The notes: generated from the sequence alone by a model not told the origin. DNA of 64,000 bases from Leptospiraceae bacterium (GCA_024233835.1 JACKPC010000003.1:652501-716500); one strand, 5' to 3'; shown: positions 8,803-17,030, counted from the stretch's first letter. Translations and numbers: made by a program.

Positions 8803-9255
8803 TTATTCAATCGAACTGATTATACTCAGGGCCTCTTTTTTTTGTTTTGTATATTTATCTTTTTCGCCGGAAATTTCTGAAATAATATTTTTTCCATCTC
8901 GAACCAGGACAGAAACGGAGTAAAGGTAAGGTTTTCCATTATAAAAGGTCTCAAACTCGGAATATAGAAACTCTTCTCCTTTATCTGTCTTAAAATTTTT
9001 TGAATCAAGAAATTTATAACCTTTGGCTTTTTGTTCAAGAAGGATTTCTTTCATCCATAGATCAGCCGGAGTTTGTGTTTCTGAAGATGTTTCAACCTCG
9101 TATATCAAGATTCGAACATCATCGTAAGAAATGGCTTTATAATAGGACTGAATTTCATCGAAATGGGCAAAATGTTGAGAACTGCCGGAGACTCGAATTT
9201 GGGGTCCGCAGGATAAAAGACTCAGAGTAAAAAGCGAATATATCCAAATTTTCAT
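8803..9255 (-). CDS. Small putative lipoprotein
   Basis: The N-terminus MKIWIYSLFTLSLLSC is a short lipoprotein signal with the acceptor cysteine at residue 16 (LLSC, a relaxed spirochaetal lipobox). The remaining 130 residues contain alternating hydrophobic strands and two helices; no family is recognised. A strong GGGAGG precedes the ATG. It lies four bases downstream of the next gene (9260-9859) and is therefore the last gene of a three-gene unit with the two DUF4349-type genes. Confidence 0.65.
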   Translation of the reverse strand: MKIWIYSLFTLSLLSCGPQIRVSGSSQHFAHFDEIQSYYKAISYDDVRILIYEVETSSETQTPADLWMKEILLEQKAKGYKFLDSKNFKTDKGEEFLYSEFETFYNGKPYLYSVSVLVRDGKNIISEISGEKDKYTKQKKEALSIISSIE

Positions 9256-9259
9256 AATA

Positions 9260-9859
9260 TTATTCCTCCCGGTTGTAAAGGTTTTGCACCCCTAATATTT
9301 TTATCCAACGGAAGCTACTTCTATTTACTTCATTTATCCGGGTGTTCGAATCGGAGGGGTTGATTAAAATCTCTATAATTATATTTTCCGATTGATAAGT
9401 TAGTTTACGAATTTCTCCTTTCAGTCTTTCGACTTCCTGTATAGTGGAACCCAGTTCGATTTCTGTGCTTAAAGCTTCTGCAAATTTCGAGTTTTGAACG
9501 ATAGAATAGAGATCCTGAAGATATTTTTCTTTTACGCTTAATTTGGATTGCAGACTCAGTAGGTTCTGGCTTATATCCTCAATTCTTTCTTTTGAATCAT
9601 TTATATAGGCTAGTTCGCGGATTTTATTGATTACAGGGTTTTTTTCAACTGAAGGTAGATTTAGTTTTAAACGTTTTTCGTGAAGGGAGAGAGTGTAGCC
9701 TGAGTGTTCACCTGCCAGTTTTCTCAGTTCAGAAATGAGCTTATCGGGAAGGGGGTGCATAAGAGAAAAGTAATACGATTCGATTTTTCGCTCCGTAGAA
9801 AAAAGAATCGAGGGAAAAAATAAAAGAATTATAAAAAGGAAACGGAATAGAAAACTCAT
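9260..9859 (-). CDS. Exported coiled-coil protein related to DUF4349
   Basis: A 199-residue protein with an N-terminal hydrophobic signal (FLFRFLFIILLFFPSILFS). It looks like a reduced version of the DUF4349-type protein encoded just upstream: a small alpha-beta part, then a coiled-coil of about 50 residues (about 100-150), then a strand (IIIEILINPS). Its ATG overlaps the stop of that gene by four bases. Function is unknown; the two proteins may form a complex in the envelope, which is inference from the shared architecture and coupling. Confidence 0.5.
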   Translation of the reverse strand: MSFLFRFLFIILLFFPSILFSTERKIESYYFSLMHPLPDKLISELRKLAGEHSGYTLSLHEKRLKLNLPSVEKNPVINKIRELAYINDSKERIEDISQNLLSLQSKLSVKEKYLQDLYSIVQNSKFAEALSTEIELGSTIQEVERLKGEIRKLTYQSENIIIEILINPSDSNTRINEVNRSSFRWIKILGVQNLYNREE

Positions 9860-11076
9860 CTAAGAACCTCCAGTTTTTCTATAAATGAAACGAAGGAAGG
9901 TTTGTATTGTTTATAAATATCCTTATCTTTAAAATATCCTTCACAGATGATGATTTCTTTTTCTCGAACCTGAAAGGCTATCGAATAGATCTCCTGCTTT
10001 GAGGTTTCAAATGAGATAAATTCATAGTTCCCGGAAACTTTCGTTTCCTCTACAACTTTATAATAACGATTCTTTGCATCTAAGAGTAAAGCCTGTTTCC
10101 AGAATTCTCGATTGGCCTTTGGATAATTCCGGGTATAACCTACTCTGAGGCCGGAGGTATAACCGGGTGTTGTAAATATATAGTTTCCTTTGTGATCTTT
10201 ATAATCCGATAAGCGATCGAAAAAATCTTCAGGTTTGTGGAGTTTGAAAGAATCAAATAAAAACCCTTTATAACGTGTGGATATAGAAGAAGGGGAGAGG
10301 TTGTTTATCCAGGAGAAAGGAGAGGGGATGTACACCGTTTCTGTTTTATGGGCTAATGCCTGTAGATGAAGTTGTATAGTAGAATAAGAAGATTTATTTT
10401 TATAGTATTCAAGGTTTGTGAGCATTAATTCAATTTCTGTAGTTAACCTCTGAATTTCTTTTAAGATTTTTACTTTCTCTTCAGCTTTTTTTTCCAGTTT
10501 TAAAAGAGAATAAAGACGGGTTCGAATTTTTTTCAGGGTTTCCAGGCGTAGCTTTGTATCGGTAAAGGCATCGGTGACATCATCAGCACTGATACTTCTT
10601 GAAAGAAGGTTTCCTAATTTCTCAAGCTCGGAAAGAGCCTCATCAAATTTATGAACAGGAACCCTGAGTTTGAGATGGGCTTCTTTCCCTGAGTTACGGG
10701 TTTCTATTTCTTCTACAATTCCCTTGTATTCCTGAAGCAGACTTTTTGTTCTTGCTATAGAGTTTTGAATACTTTCGACTTCAAGCCTGAGCTCTGATTC
10801 GTAAATGATCATTCGCTTTTTGGATGGCTTGGACTTCTTACCCGCCATTACAGAACCACTGACCTCTCCGGCTTCATCTTCTTCTGCGACAGTTTTTTCC
10901 TCAGCAGGAGAATCGTAATCGGCACCGGAAGCTTCCGCTGTCTTTTCGGCTCTATACATTCTGGCACTTGAACAGGAAATCATCAGAACAAAAGAAAGAA
11001 TATAGAAAAGTATGAAAATAAGGTTCTGGTATTTACCGGGATTTGAGTTGGATATTATGTGATGATTTATTTTCAT
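9856..11076 (-). CDS. DUF4349-domain lipoprotein
   Basis: From the ATG at 11076 the protein has 406 residues; a TTG six bases upstream is possible but less likely. A membrane segment ends in LMISC with C35 as lipidation site. After a low-complexity acidic linker comes a DUF4349-like region: a beta strand (MIIYESELRLEV), the pattern LRVPVHKFDEALSELEKLGNLLSRSISADDVTDAFTD split over residues about 145-185, then a coiled coil of 60 residues. DUF4349 proteins are envelope proteins of unknown function. The C-terminal 170 residues are not typical of the family. It heads a three-gene unit with overlapping or nearly overlapping ends. Confidence 0.65.
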   Translation of the reverse strand: MKINHHIISNSNPGKYQNLIFILFYILSFVLMISCSSARMYRAEKTAEASGADYDSPAEEKTVAEEDEAGEVSGSVMAGKKSKPSKKRMIIYESELRLEVESIQNSIARTKSLLQEYKGIVEEIETRNSGKEAHLKLRVPVHKFDEALSELEKLGNLLSRSISADDVTDAFTDTKLRLETLKKIRTRLYSLLKLEKKAEEKVKILKEIQRLTTEIELMLTNLEYYKNKSSYSTIQLHLQALAHKTETVYIPSPFSWINNLSPSSISTRYKGFLFDSFKLHKPEDFFDRLSDYKDHKGNYIFTTPGYTSGLRVGYTRNYPKANREFWKQALLLDAKNRYYKVVEETKVSGNYEFISFETSKQEIYSIAFQVREKEIIICEGYFKDKDIYKQYKPSFVSFIEKLEVLR

Positions 11077-11088
11077 TATCAATTATTA

Positions 11089-11186
11089 TTCGATTGCTTC
11101 AATAAAGTAGGAAGTCTTTCTATTTCAGCAGGAACAGATCCTATTTCTGGCTCATTCTATTATTTATACTTTCTGAAGCAATCGAA
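11089..11186. repeat. Long inverted repeat between divergent transcription units
   Basis: TTCGATTGCTTCA (11089-11101) and TGAAGCAATCGAA (11174-11186) are perfect 13-base inverted copies. AAAGTA (11104-11109) and TACTTT (11167-11172) extend the pairing after a small bulge, giving a hairpin-capable element of 98 bases. It lies upstream of the DUF4349 gene and 195 bases before the CDGSH gene. It may be a regulatory structure or the remnant of a small mobile element; no coding potential is seen. Confidence 0.5.
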
Positions 11187-11318
11187 AAATCTTCTTTGTG
11201 CGTCTGTTTAAGAATTTGTTTATAAACCTTCTCTTTGTGAATTAGAAGTTTATAACTGGAATATTTTTCTTATAGTTTTCGATTGGCAAAGAAAACCTTT
11301 GATAATGATAAATTCTTC

Positions 11319-11346
11319 TTTACAAATTAATACTAATTAGTAATAT
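11319..11346 (+). promoter_or_regulatory. Candidate sigma-70 promoter of the CDGSH-marR unit
   Basis: TTTACA (11319-11324) is followed after 16 bases by TAATAT (11341-11346). The operator described next covers the spacer and the start site. A GATAATGATAA stretch at 11301-11311, matching the first half of a Fur box, lies just upstream. Confidence 0.55.
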
Positions 11347-11364
11347 ATGAATTAGTATTAATTT
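11324..11364. promoter_or_regulatory. Candidate MarR operator
   Basis: AAATTAATACTAATT (11324-11338) and AATTAGTATTAATTT (11350-11364) form a perfect 15-base inverted repeat around an 11-base spacer, and the left half also contains the 12-base palindrome TACTAATTAGTA (11331-11342). It overlaps the predicted promoter, so binding there would block transcription. The MarR regulator encoded 300 bases downstream is the natural candidate, as MarR genes often repress their own unit. Confidence 0.65.
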
Positions 11365-11380
11365 GAAGGAGATTTAATCT

Positions 11381-11620
11381 ATGTCTGAGAAAGGAAAGAT
11401 AGCCGGGAAAGCACCGGCAAAAGTTGAAGTAACAGAAAAATCAATGTTCTGGTGTGCCTGTGGTTTATCCGCTTCCCAGCCTTTTTGTGATGGTTCTCAC
11501 AAAGGAACCGAATTTAGACCGAAAAAGGTGGAGGGAAAGGTCGGCAGTGAGGTATACCTCTGTGTCTGCAAGCAAACCAATAATCCACCTTTTTGTGATG
11601 GTAGTCATACCAACTGTTAA
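11381..11620 (+). CDS. Double CDGSH iron-sulfur protein
   Basis: A 79-residue protein with two CDGSH zinc-finger-type [2Fe-2S] motifs of the mitoNEET family. The first is C25-x-C27 ... C36-DGS-H40 and the second C61-x-C63 ... C72-DGS-H76, so each should bind one [2Fe-2S] cluster through three cysteines and one histidine. Such small tandem-motif proteins are cytoplasmic in bacteria and take part in redox or iron-sulfur handling; the exact role is unknown. A GAAGGAG eight bases before the ATG gives a strong start. Expression is probably controlled by the inverted-repeat operator directly upstream and shared with the following marR gene. Confidence 0.88.
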   Translation: MSEKGKIAGKAPAKVEVTEKSMFWCACGLSASQPFCDGSHKGTEFRPKKVEGKVGSEVYLCVCKQTNNPPFCDGSHTNC

Positions 11621-11707
11621 AATCTATTCATAGCCGGGAATGATAATTGGAAATACATTTTACCATTCTTGGCTTGCTTTATTTCGAATATTTACTCTGA
11701 TGGAACT

Positions 11708-12160
11708 ATGCCTGAATATGAAGAAAAAGACACTATAAATCTTAAATTGATGATAGCATTAAACCGCTGCTGGCAGAGTGTCCAAAAAAATGAAAAAAAA
11801 GTAATATCCGAAGCCGGTTTAACAATGGCCCAATTTGGTGTTTTAGAATTATTGTATCATAAAGGTCCAATGCGGATTTGTACAATTATTGAAAAAACTT
11901 TATCTTCCGGTGGAAATCTGACGGTAGTCATTGACAATCTGGAAAAACAAAAGTTAGTCAAGAGAAAACCGGATCCAGCTGATAGACGGGCTCATCTTAT
12001 TCATCTAACTTCCGCAGGCAGATTATTGATTGAAAAGCTGTTTCCTTTACATATGGCCAACCTTCAAGATGTTCTTTCAATATTGGATCAGAAAGAAAAA
12101 TTAAGTCTTATCAGTCTATTAAAAAAATTGGGTATTAGTGCACAAAATAAAAGTTCTTAA
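11708..12160 (+). CDS. MarR-family transcriptional regulator
   Basis: The protein has the winged-helix layout of MarR regulators: a helical dimerisation N-terminus (NLKLMIALNRCWQSV), the recognition region LTMAQFGVLELLYHKGPMRICTIIEKTLSSGG, and the wing motif KRKPDPADRRAHLIHLT. It resembles the group that senses quinones or oxidants (MhqR/OhrR-like); one cysteine sits in the first helix (NRCW). I chose the ATG at 11708 (150 residues); a TTG at 11669 would add 13 residues. It lies 87 bases after the CDGSH gene on the same strand and most likely binds the large inverted repeat upstream of both. Confidence 0.85.
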   Translation: MPEYEEKDTINLKLMIALNRCWQSVQKNEKKVISEAGLTMAQFGVLELLYHKGPMRICTIIEKTLSSGGNLTVVIDNLEKQKLVKRKPDPADRRAHLIHLTSAGRLLIEKLFPLHMANLQDVLSILDQKEKLSLISLLKKLGISAQNKSS

Positions 12161-12304
12161 TCAATAAGAAGATAGACAAAAGATATTTTTAATCCTTGAA
12201 AAGTATGAACTTATAAATAGAATATTTGTAAAACAATACATTCTCTATTTCTTAATTCCTTAGTAGTCATTCTTTTTGCGAAACAAATGAAGTGGAGTTA
12301 TCTC

Positions 12305-13951
12305 TTATTTTTTCTTCTTTATATAAAAGAATTTCTCTATCTCTTGTTGAGCATCTGTTTTTTGTAAGATAATATTCATATTATCAAATGTAGCAATATC
12401 TACTACAACATTTCCCCCTTCATCGTAGGTTAGCTTAACGACATCTCCTTTTCTACTAATAGGCAATTCTGGAGAAATTGAGGAACTTCCAACAAATAAC
12501 TTGTTCTGAAAATCCTTGAGTAATATGTAATATAGTGTGTTTCCATTAGAAATATCTTTAGAAATTCTCATAATTTCGGAAGTAATCGAAAAACGTTGAA
12601 TTTTACTATTAGGAGCCAGGGCATTCCCTGCTGAATTGAGAGCGTTTTTATAAGAACGTAAGCATTCATTTAAATTGTCTCCCACACCTACAATAGAGTA
12701 ATCTAATACAGAAACCATAGATACCATTTTAATAAGACCGGCTTTATCTTTTAAGGACATCACATAAGTAGGAACACCGTTTATATTATAAGTAATAGGA
12801 AAAGATGCCTGGTATCTTTTTTCCTGTACTTTACCCATTGCCGATGTCATAGCGGCGGTTTCTGTGGCGCCTACCTGCCTGAACCATTTTGTCATTTTAT
12901 TCCTGGTATTTACAAGAATAAAACCAACCGTTCCCTCGTCGCTACCTACGGAGGTGAGTCCTGTATACCAATACGATTGATTATCATCTCCGTATACAAG
13001 GGAAATTCCGGTAGTGGTTGTTAACTTTCCTTCATTAGAAAAATTCCAATAACCGTGTATATACTCTCCCCAATCATTTAATTGATTTACAATAAACTCT
13101 TCAGGTTGAATTCTATCCACCCATTTAGGTGCATTTTCAATGCTGTATTCCTGTATAGAACCGGTAGCAGTATCCACTAATAAAACACCACTTGCGTCTT
13201 CTCCTCCAAATCCTACTTTCTTTTTAAAAAGGGTAATAACCCAATAAGGTTTTCCTGTATCATCTATTTCAAAGGTAAAGTCAGTTAAACCTCTACTCAG
13301 ATAACCGTGTATATAAATATGCCTTTCCAGGTTATCAGTAAAATAAGCATTTTCCTGAAACTTTATTCGAATGGGTTTACCATTTACTTTCTGGACAAGC
13401 TTTACATCTCTTTCATTAATAGCAGAAACCATTACATAGCCCGGAGTACCTATCCTGTTTTTATTCCATTTAAAGAAACCGGAGTGTAAAAGAGGAGCTA
13501 CCCAGTAAAGTTGATCTCCAACCTTTTGAATATTAAAATTACCTAAAATAGTTTGACTTCCCAGAGAAGCACGAGTTCCGAGAACCTTATCTCCAAGTCG
13601 ATACGCTACTGCCCTGTCAATAATTCGTATCTTTTCTGTTGATACAGGAGATACGTCTTCGGAGAAATTTTGCCTTTCCTCAACTTTTCCAATCAAGCTT
13701 CGATAGGAAGCGGCTCGAAATAAGGGAGATGTGGTTATAAAGGAATAGATACTCATGTAAAAAATACTGAGAACTAAAAAGGCGATTGAACTGTAGAATA
13801 GAATATTTCGTTTTGCAGATTCCGTTATAACAATAGGTGAAAAGATGAGTATTATTCCGATTGGCAAACCAAAAAAACCGTAGTTTAGTACGGGTAAAAA
13901 CAGGTAAAAATAAAGAATTGCAATTATAAAAGAAAATATGATAGTTATCAT
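12305..13951 (-). CDS. Unknown membrane protein with large extracytoplasmic domain
   Basis: A 548-residue protein with three hydrophobic segments in the first 75 residues and then a soluble domain of about 470 residues, rich in Gly, Tyr and beta strands (for example the YIHGYLSRGLTDF and YIHGYWNFSNEG stretches, which look like an internal repeat). It ends with KKKK. I do not recognise the family. It stands alone between convergent marR and divergent eno, and a weak purine stretch precedes the ATG. The internal near-repeat suggests a beta-propeller-like or duplicated fold, which is speculation. Confidence 0.5.
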   Translation of the reverse strand: MITIIFSFIIAILYFYLFLPVLNYGFFGLPIGIILIFSPIVITESAKRNILFYSSIAFLVLSIFYMSIYSFITTSPLFRAASYRSLIGKVEERQNFSEDVSPVSTEKIRIIDRAVAYRLGDKVLGTRASLGSQTILGNFNIQKVGDQLYWVAPLLHSGFFKWNKNRIGTPGYVMVSAINERDVKLVQKVNGKPIRIKFQENAYFTDNLERHIYIHGYLSRGLTDFTFEIDDTGKPYWVITLFKKKVGFGGEDASGVLLVDTATGSIQEYSIENAPKWVDRIQPEEFIVNQLNDWGEYIHGYWNFSNEGKLTTTTGISLVYGDDNQSYWYTGLTSVGSDEGTVGFILVNTRNKMTKWFRQVGATETAAMTSAMGKVQEKRYQASFPITYNINGVPTYVMSLKDKAGLIKMVSMVSVLDYSIVGVGDNLNECLRSYKNALNSAGNALAPNSKIQRFSITSEIMRISKDISNGNTLYYILLKDFQNKLFVGSSSISPELPISRKGDVVKLTYDEGGNVVVDIATFDNMNIILQKTDAQQEIEKFFYIKKKK

Positions 13952-14154
13952 GAATATAAATCCTTTTGTTCTGATTATTCTGATTCGTTTTTTTACTAAT
14001 AATAATGCTCAAATAGATACATAAGTCTATCTTTAAAAATAGAAAAATATAAATTACTTGAAAAAATTGAAAAGGTTATGATGCTATCTTTAGGGCATAA
14101 AACCCCTGACTAAAAATAATTATCCAAGTATAAAAGCAGAGGGAGTATTCATAC

Positions 14155-15474
14155 ATGAGTGGTTCATCCATCATTAAAAAGGTAAAAGCAAGAGAAATTC
14201 TGGACTCCAGAGGAAATCCTACCGTTGAAGTAGATGTAGTTTTGGAAAGTGGTGCAATGGGCAGAGCTGCTGTGCCTTCCGGGGCTTCTACAGGAGAATA
14301 TGAGGCTGTAGAATTACGTGATGGCGATAAAAAACGCTACCTCGGAAAGGGAGTCTTAAAAGCGGTTGCCAATGTAAACGAGAAGCTTTCAAAGGTTGTC
14401 CTGGGCAAAAATGCTCTTGAACAAACTCTTATCGATGAACTCATGATTGAAGAGGATGGAAGCAAAAATAAAAAAAATCTGGGTGCAAATGCCATTCTTG
14501 GAGTATCTTTAGCGGTTGCTAAAGCTTCGGCCAATCACTGCGGACTTCCTCTTTATCGTTATATAGGTGGAAATTTCGCAAGAGAGCTTCCGGTTCCGAT
14601 GATGAATATTATCAATGGTGGAGCTCATGCTGATAATAACGTAGATTTTCAGGAATTTATGATTCTTCCGGTTAGCGCACCAAGCTTCCGGGAAGGACTC
14701 AGAATGGGAGCAGAAGTTTTCCATAGCTTGAAATCCGTTCTAAAAGGGAAGAAACTAAATACAGCAGTTGGTGACGAAGGTGGTTTCGCTCCTGATTTAA
14801 AAACAAATGATGAGGCGGTTGAGGTTATTATCGAAGCCATAGAAAAAGCCGGCTTTAAAGCAGGAAAAGATATTATGCTCGGTCTGGATGTAGCTTCGAG
14901 TGAATTTTACGATAAAGAAACAAAACGTTATACTTTTGGTAAGAAATCTCAATTTATTTCCGATATTTCTGAAAAGACAAGCGAAGAAATGGTACAATAT
15001 TATTTAGATTTAGTAGACAAGTATCCGATTATAACTATAGAAGACGCTCTGGATCAGAACGACTGGGAAGGTTGGAAAATTTGTAGTGACAAACTAAGGT
15101 CTAAAGTTCAGCTTGTTGGGGATGACCTCTTTGTAACGAATGTGGAAAAATTAGAAAAAGGGATTCAGGATGGAATCGGTAATTCGATTCTTATCAAGGT
15201 TAATCAGATTGGAAGTTTGACTGAAACCCTTGCAGCGATAGAAATGGCCAAAAAAGCTGGTTATACAGCTGTAGTAAGCCATAGAAGCGGTGAAACGGAA
15301 GATAGTACTATATCACATATAGCCGTGGCAACAAATGCCGGGCAAATAAAAACTGGTTCTCTCTCCAGAACCGACAGGATGGCGAAGTATAACGAACTCC
15401 TTCGGATCGAAGAAGAATTAGGAAAGACAGCAATCTATAAAGGAAAAGATACGTTCTATAATCTTAATGTTTAG
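14155..15474 (+). CDS. eno: Enolase
   Basis: Enolase converts 2-phosphoglycerate to phosphoenolpyruvate in the cytoplasm. The 439-residue length is normal. Visible motifs are AREILDSRGNPTVEVDV at the N-terminus, GASTGEYEA, the metal-binding GLDVASSEF, ITIEDALDQNDW, the catalytic lysine region GNSILIKVNQIGSLTE and the signature SHRSGETED. A GAGGGAG precedes the ATG at suitable distance. The last eight bases overlap the start of the DivIC/FtsB-like gene, an arrangement known from other bacteria. Confidence 0.97.
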   Translation: MSGSSIIKKVKAREILDSRGNPTVEVDVVLESGAMGRAAVPSGASTGEYEAVELRDGDKKRYLGKGVLKAVANVNEKLSKVVLGKNALEQTLIDELMIEEDGSKNKKNLGANAILGVSLAVAKASANHCGLPLYRYIGGNFARELPVPMMNIINGGAHADNNVDFQEFMILPVSAPSFREGLRMGAEVFHSLKSVLKGKKLNTAVGDEGGFAPDLKTNDEAVEVIIEAIEKAGFKAGKDIMLGLDVASSEFYDKETKRYTFGKKSQFISDISEKTSEEMVQYYLDLVDKYPIITIEDALDQNDWEGWKICSDKLRSKVQLVGDDLFVTNVEKLEKGIQDGIGNSILIKVNQIGSLTETLAAIEMAKKAGYTAVVSHRSGETEDSTISHIAVATNAGQIKTGSLSRTDRMAKYNELLRIEEELGKTAIYKGKDTFYNLNV

Positions 15475-15925
15475 ATTTACATCAAGAACTCCAACTGTAC
15501 TGAGCCTGGCACTACTTTTTGTGCTGGTCTATTTTTCTATTTTGAGTAAGACAGGTATCATCGAAAGACGAAACCTGGAAAATCGTATTAAAGCCCTCAG
15601 AATAGAGGTAGACAGGCTGGAAAATGAGAATGACAAGCTCAAGATCAGGCAAGAAGTGCTGAAAAACGATGAGAAAGCTCTTGCTATGGAAGCCAGTAAA
15701 TACTATTTACTGACAGAAAATGCAAGGGTGATAAAATTTAAGGAACCGGTGGAAGTTGAGAATGGAGAGAAGGTTTTAGTTGCCTCACAACTTCCCCAGT
15801 TTTCCGGGATCTCGTCTTCTTTCAGGCCGATGAAATTACCTCCTCTTGGCCTGGTGAAGTTTTTGTATGTTATCACTACTACCTTTATTGGTATGGGTAT
15901 ATTTATGAAATTGAGAAGGTCCTAG
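15467..15925 (+). CDS. FtsB/DivIC-like septum formation protein
   Basis: A 152-residue protein with an N-terminal membrane segment (VLSLALLFVLVYFSIL), then a coiled coil of about 45 residues (RRNLENRIKALRIEVDRLENENDKL), the hallmark of FtsB/DivIC proteins that link the divisome core with FtsL and FtsQ. After the coiled coil, KYYLLTENARVIKF matches the conserved segment that follows in the family. A second hydrophobic stretch at the C-terminus (LVKFLYVITTTFIGMGIFM) is unusual for FtsB. The start overlaps eno by eight bases, and eno-ftsB/divIC adjacency is common. Confidence 0.75.
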   Translation: MFRFTSRTPTVLSLALLFVLVYFSILSKTGIIERRNLENRIKALRIEVDRLENENDKLKIRQEVLKNDEKALAMEASKYYLLTENARVIKFKEPVEVENGEKVLVASQLPQFSGISSSFRPMKLPPLGLVKFLYVITTTFIGMGIFMKLRRS

Positions 15926-15937
15926 ACCTTCTCAATT
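15909..15937. terminator. Bidirectional hairpin between convergent genes
   Basis: A perfect 13-base stem (15909-15921 with 15925-15937) and a CTA loop span the ends of the two convergent genes, including both stop codons. There is no long T run on either side, so termination would rest on the strong stem. Confidence 0.65.
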
Positions 15938-16162
15938 AAATCTGTATTTATCCAGATGGCTTTCTTCTTTATATAGTTTACAGACTATACCCATCCTTCT
16001 AAAATCGGCTCGCTCTTCTTCATCTACAACTTCACAACATGCGGTTTGAGAGCGTTTTTCCTGTGACACTAATATATATTGTTGGTAGTGAATGCAATTA
16101 AAGCAGCTTTTTCCCAGGCTATTAATCTTTCTTGAGAGAAGATCTTCCGTGTTCGTATCCAT
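15932..16162 (-). CDS. Cysteine-rich miniprotein (CxxC-x-HY family)
   Basis: From the ATG at 16162 the product has 76 residues; a GGAGG eight bases upstream fixes this start, and the in-frame GTG at 16171 overlaps it. It contains C-x2-C-I-H-Y, then a CC pair and a final V-C-K-L-Y-K. The same spacing logic occurs in the miniprotein at 38141 (C-x2-C-V-H ... V-C-K-F-Y-K) and loosely in that at 37865. Four or five cysteines suggest a zinc ribbon or a small metal site. A Fur-box-like sequence lies about 60 bases upstream. Function is unknown. Confidence 0.6.
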   Translation of the reverse strand: MDTNTEDLLSRKINSLGKSCFNCIHYQQYILVSQEKRSQTACCEVVDEEERADFRRMGIVCKLYKEESHLDKYRFN

Positions 16163-16218
16163 GATCCTCACCTCCTGTACTTAATAGACTGATTTAGCCT
16201 ACTTTACATGTATATACA

Positions 16219-16235
16219 TATAATGATAATTATCA
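16219..16235. promoter_or_regulatory. Fur-box-like sequence
   Basis: ATAATGATAAT followed directly by TATCA contains the palindrome TGATAATTATCA (16224-16235) and agrees with about 14 of 19 positions of the classical Fur consensus. It lies upstream of the cysteine-rich miniprotein gene (minus strand) and 140 bases before the plus-strand gene at 16375. A Fur- or PerR-type repressor could bind here. Confidence 0.4.
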
Positions 16236-16353
16236 AGGCTGGACATGAGAAATAATAGCTAAAAAGGGGATTTTCCGCTTGCTGGTGAATGTTCGATGAT
16301 TTACTTTTATTTAAAGAAAAGCTCCAATCAGAATCCTCTTGTCAGTTTTTTAC

Positions 16354-16371
16354 TTACCTGAAAACAGGTAA
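16354..16371 (+). promoter_or_regulatory. Hairpin covering the ribosome binding site of the 16375 gene
   Basis: TTACCTG (16354-16360) and CAGGTAA (16365-16371) pair perfectly around an AAAA loop. The only Shine-Dalgarno-like bases before the ATG, AGG at 16366-16368, lie within the 3' arm, six bases from the start. The structure could limit translation until it melts or is unfolded. Confidence 0.5.
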
Positions 16372-16374
16372 AAT

Positions 16375-16974
16375 ATGGAACTAATCAAAGATATAAAAGA
16401 AGGCTTTATAAACCTGAAAGAAGGCTTTGTGGGTCTTAAAGAATCTTTTAAAGAGATGCAGACTTCTTTTCAGGAATTGAAGCTTGCTCAAAAGAAGCTG
16501 GAGCATACTCTCGACCAGTTTTTTAGCTTTATCCCCCTCGAAGTTTTTATTCTTTTGTTATTGGCTGTACTTTTACTGGTAATTTTAAATAGTATATCTC
16601 CCACTACCGTTCGGGGAAATTTAAGCATTTCTATATTTTTACTCTGTGCACTCTGGATGTACGCGAATCAGCTTTTGCTGAAAGAATACCGATTATTAAA
16701 AGTGTTACATACAGCTGCCTATATTCTTGTACCGGCTTACCTAATGGAGTTGGGACGCCTGGGCAAATGGATCTATAAATATTTCCGATACAGAAAATTG
16801 AAACCCGAACGGCTTCAGGATTTACCTGTAATGACAGAAGGTATTCATACCTCGTATTCAAAATTTATAATATCGCAAAACAGGGGAAATTTCATTCAGT
16901 TTGTAGATTCAATTAAGGATTTAAAAATGGAAATTGAAAAATTGGAAAAGAAGTTGGAGCATCCCTTGCAGTAG
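16375..16974 (+). CDS. Small membrane protein with N-terminal amphipathic repeats
   Basis: A 199-residue protein. The first 40 residues repeat a seven-residue-like pattern (KEGFINL, KEGFVGL, KESFKEM, TSFQEL), suggesting an amphipathic helix or coiled coil. Three hydrophobic segments follow between about residues 55 and 125 (FILLLLAVLLLVIL, ISIFLLCALWMYA, AAYILVPAYLMEL), then a charged C-terminus with a short coiled coil (LKMEIEKLEKKL). No family recognised. The hairpin described at 16354 hides its ribosome binding site. Confidence 0.5.
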   Translation: MELIKDIKEGFINLKEGFVGLKESFKEMQTSFQELKLAQKKLEHTLDQFFSFIPLEVFILLLLAVLLLVILNSISPTTVRGNLSISIFLLCALWMYANQLLLKEYRLLKVLHTAAYILVPAYLMELGRLGKWIYKYFRYRKLKPERLQDLPVMTEGIHTSYSKFIISQNRGNFIQFVDSIKDLKMEIEKLEKKLEHPLQ

Positions 16975-16990
16975 GCAACATTAGGAAGTA

Positions 16991-17013
16991 GGGGGCTGGT
17001 ATGCCAGACCCCC
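16991..17013. terminator. GC-rich hairpin between convergent genes
   Basis: GGGGGCTGG (16991-16999) pairs with CCAGACCCCC (17004-17013) around TATG with one bulged base. It separates the convergent 16375 gene and fusA. No T run follows on either strand, so it may act as a barrier or weak terminator. Confidence 0.5.
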
Positions 17014-17030
17014 ACCGGGAGAGATAAAAA

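Noticed and set aside
14057..14090. Possible eno promoter
   Set aside because: TTGAAA-like and TATGAT/TATCTT-like hexamers occur but the spacings (12-13 bases) do not fit.
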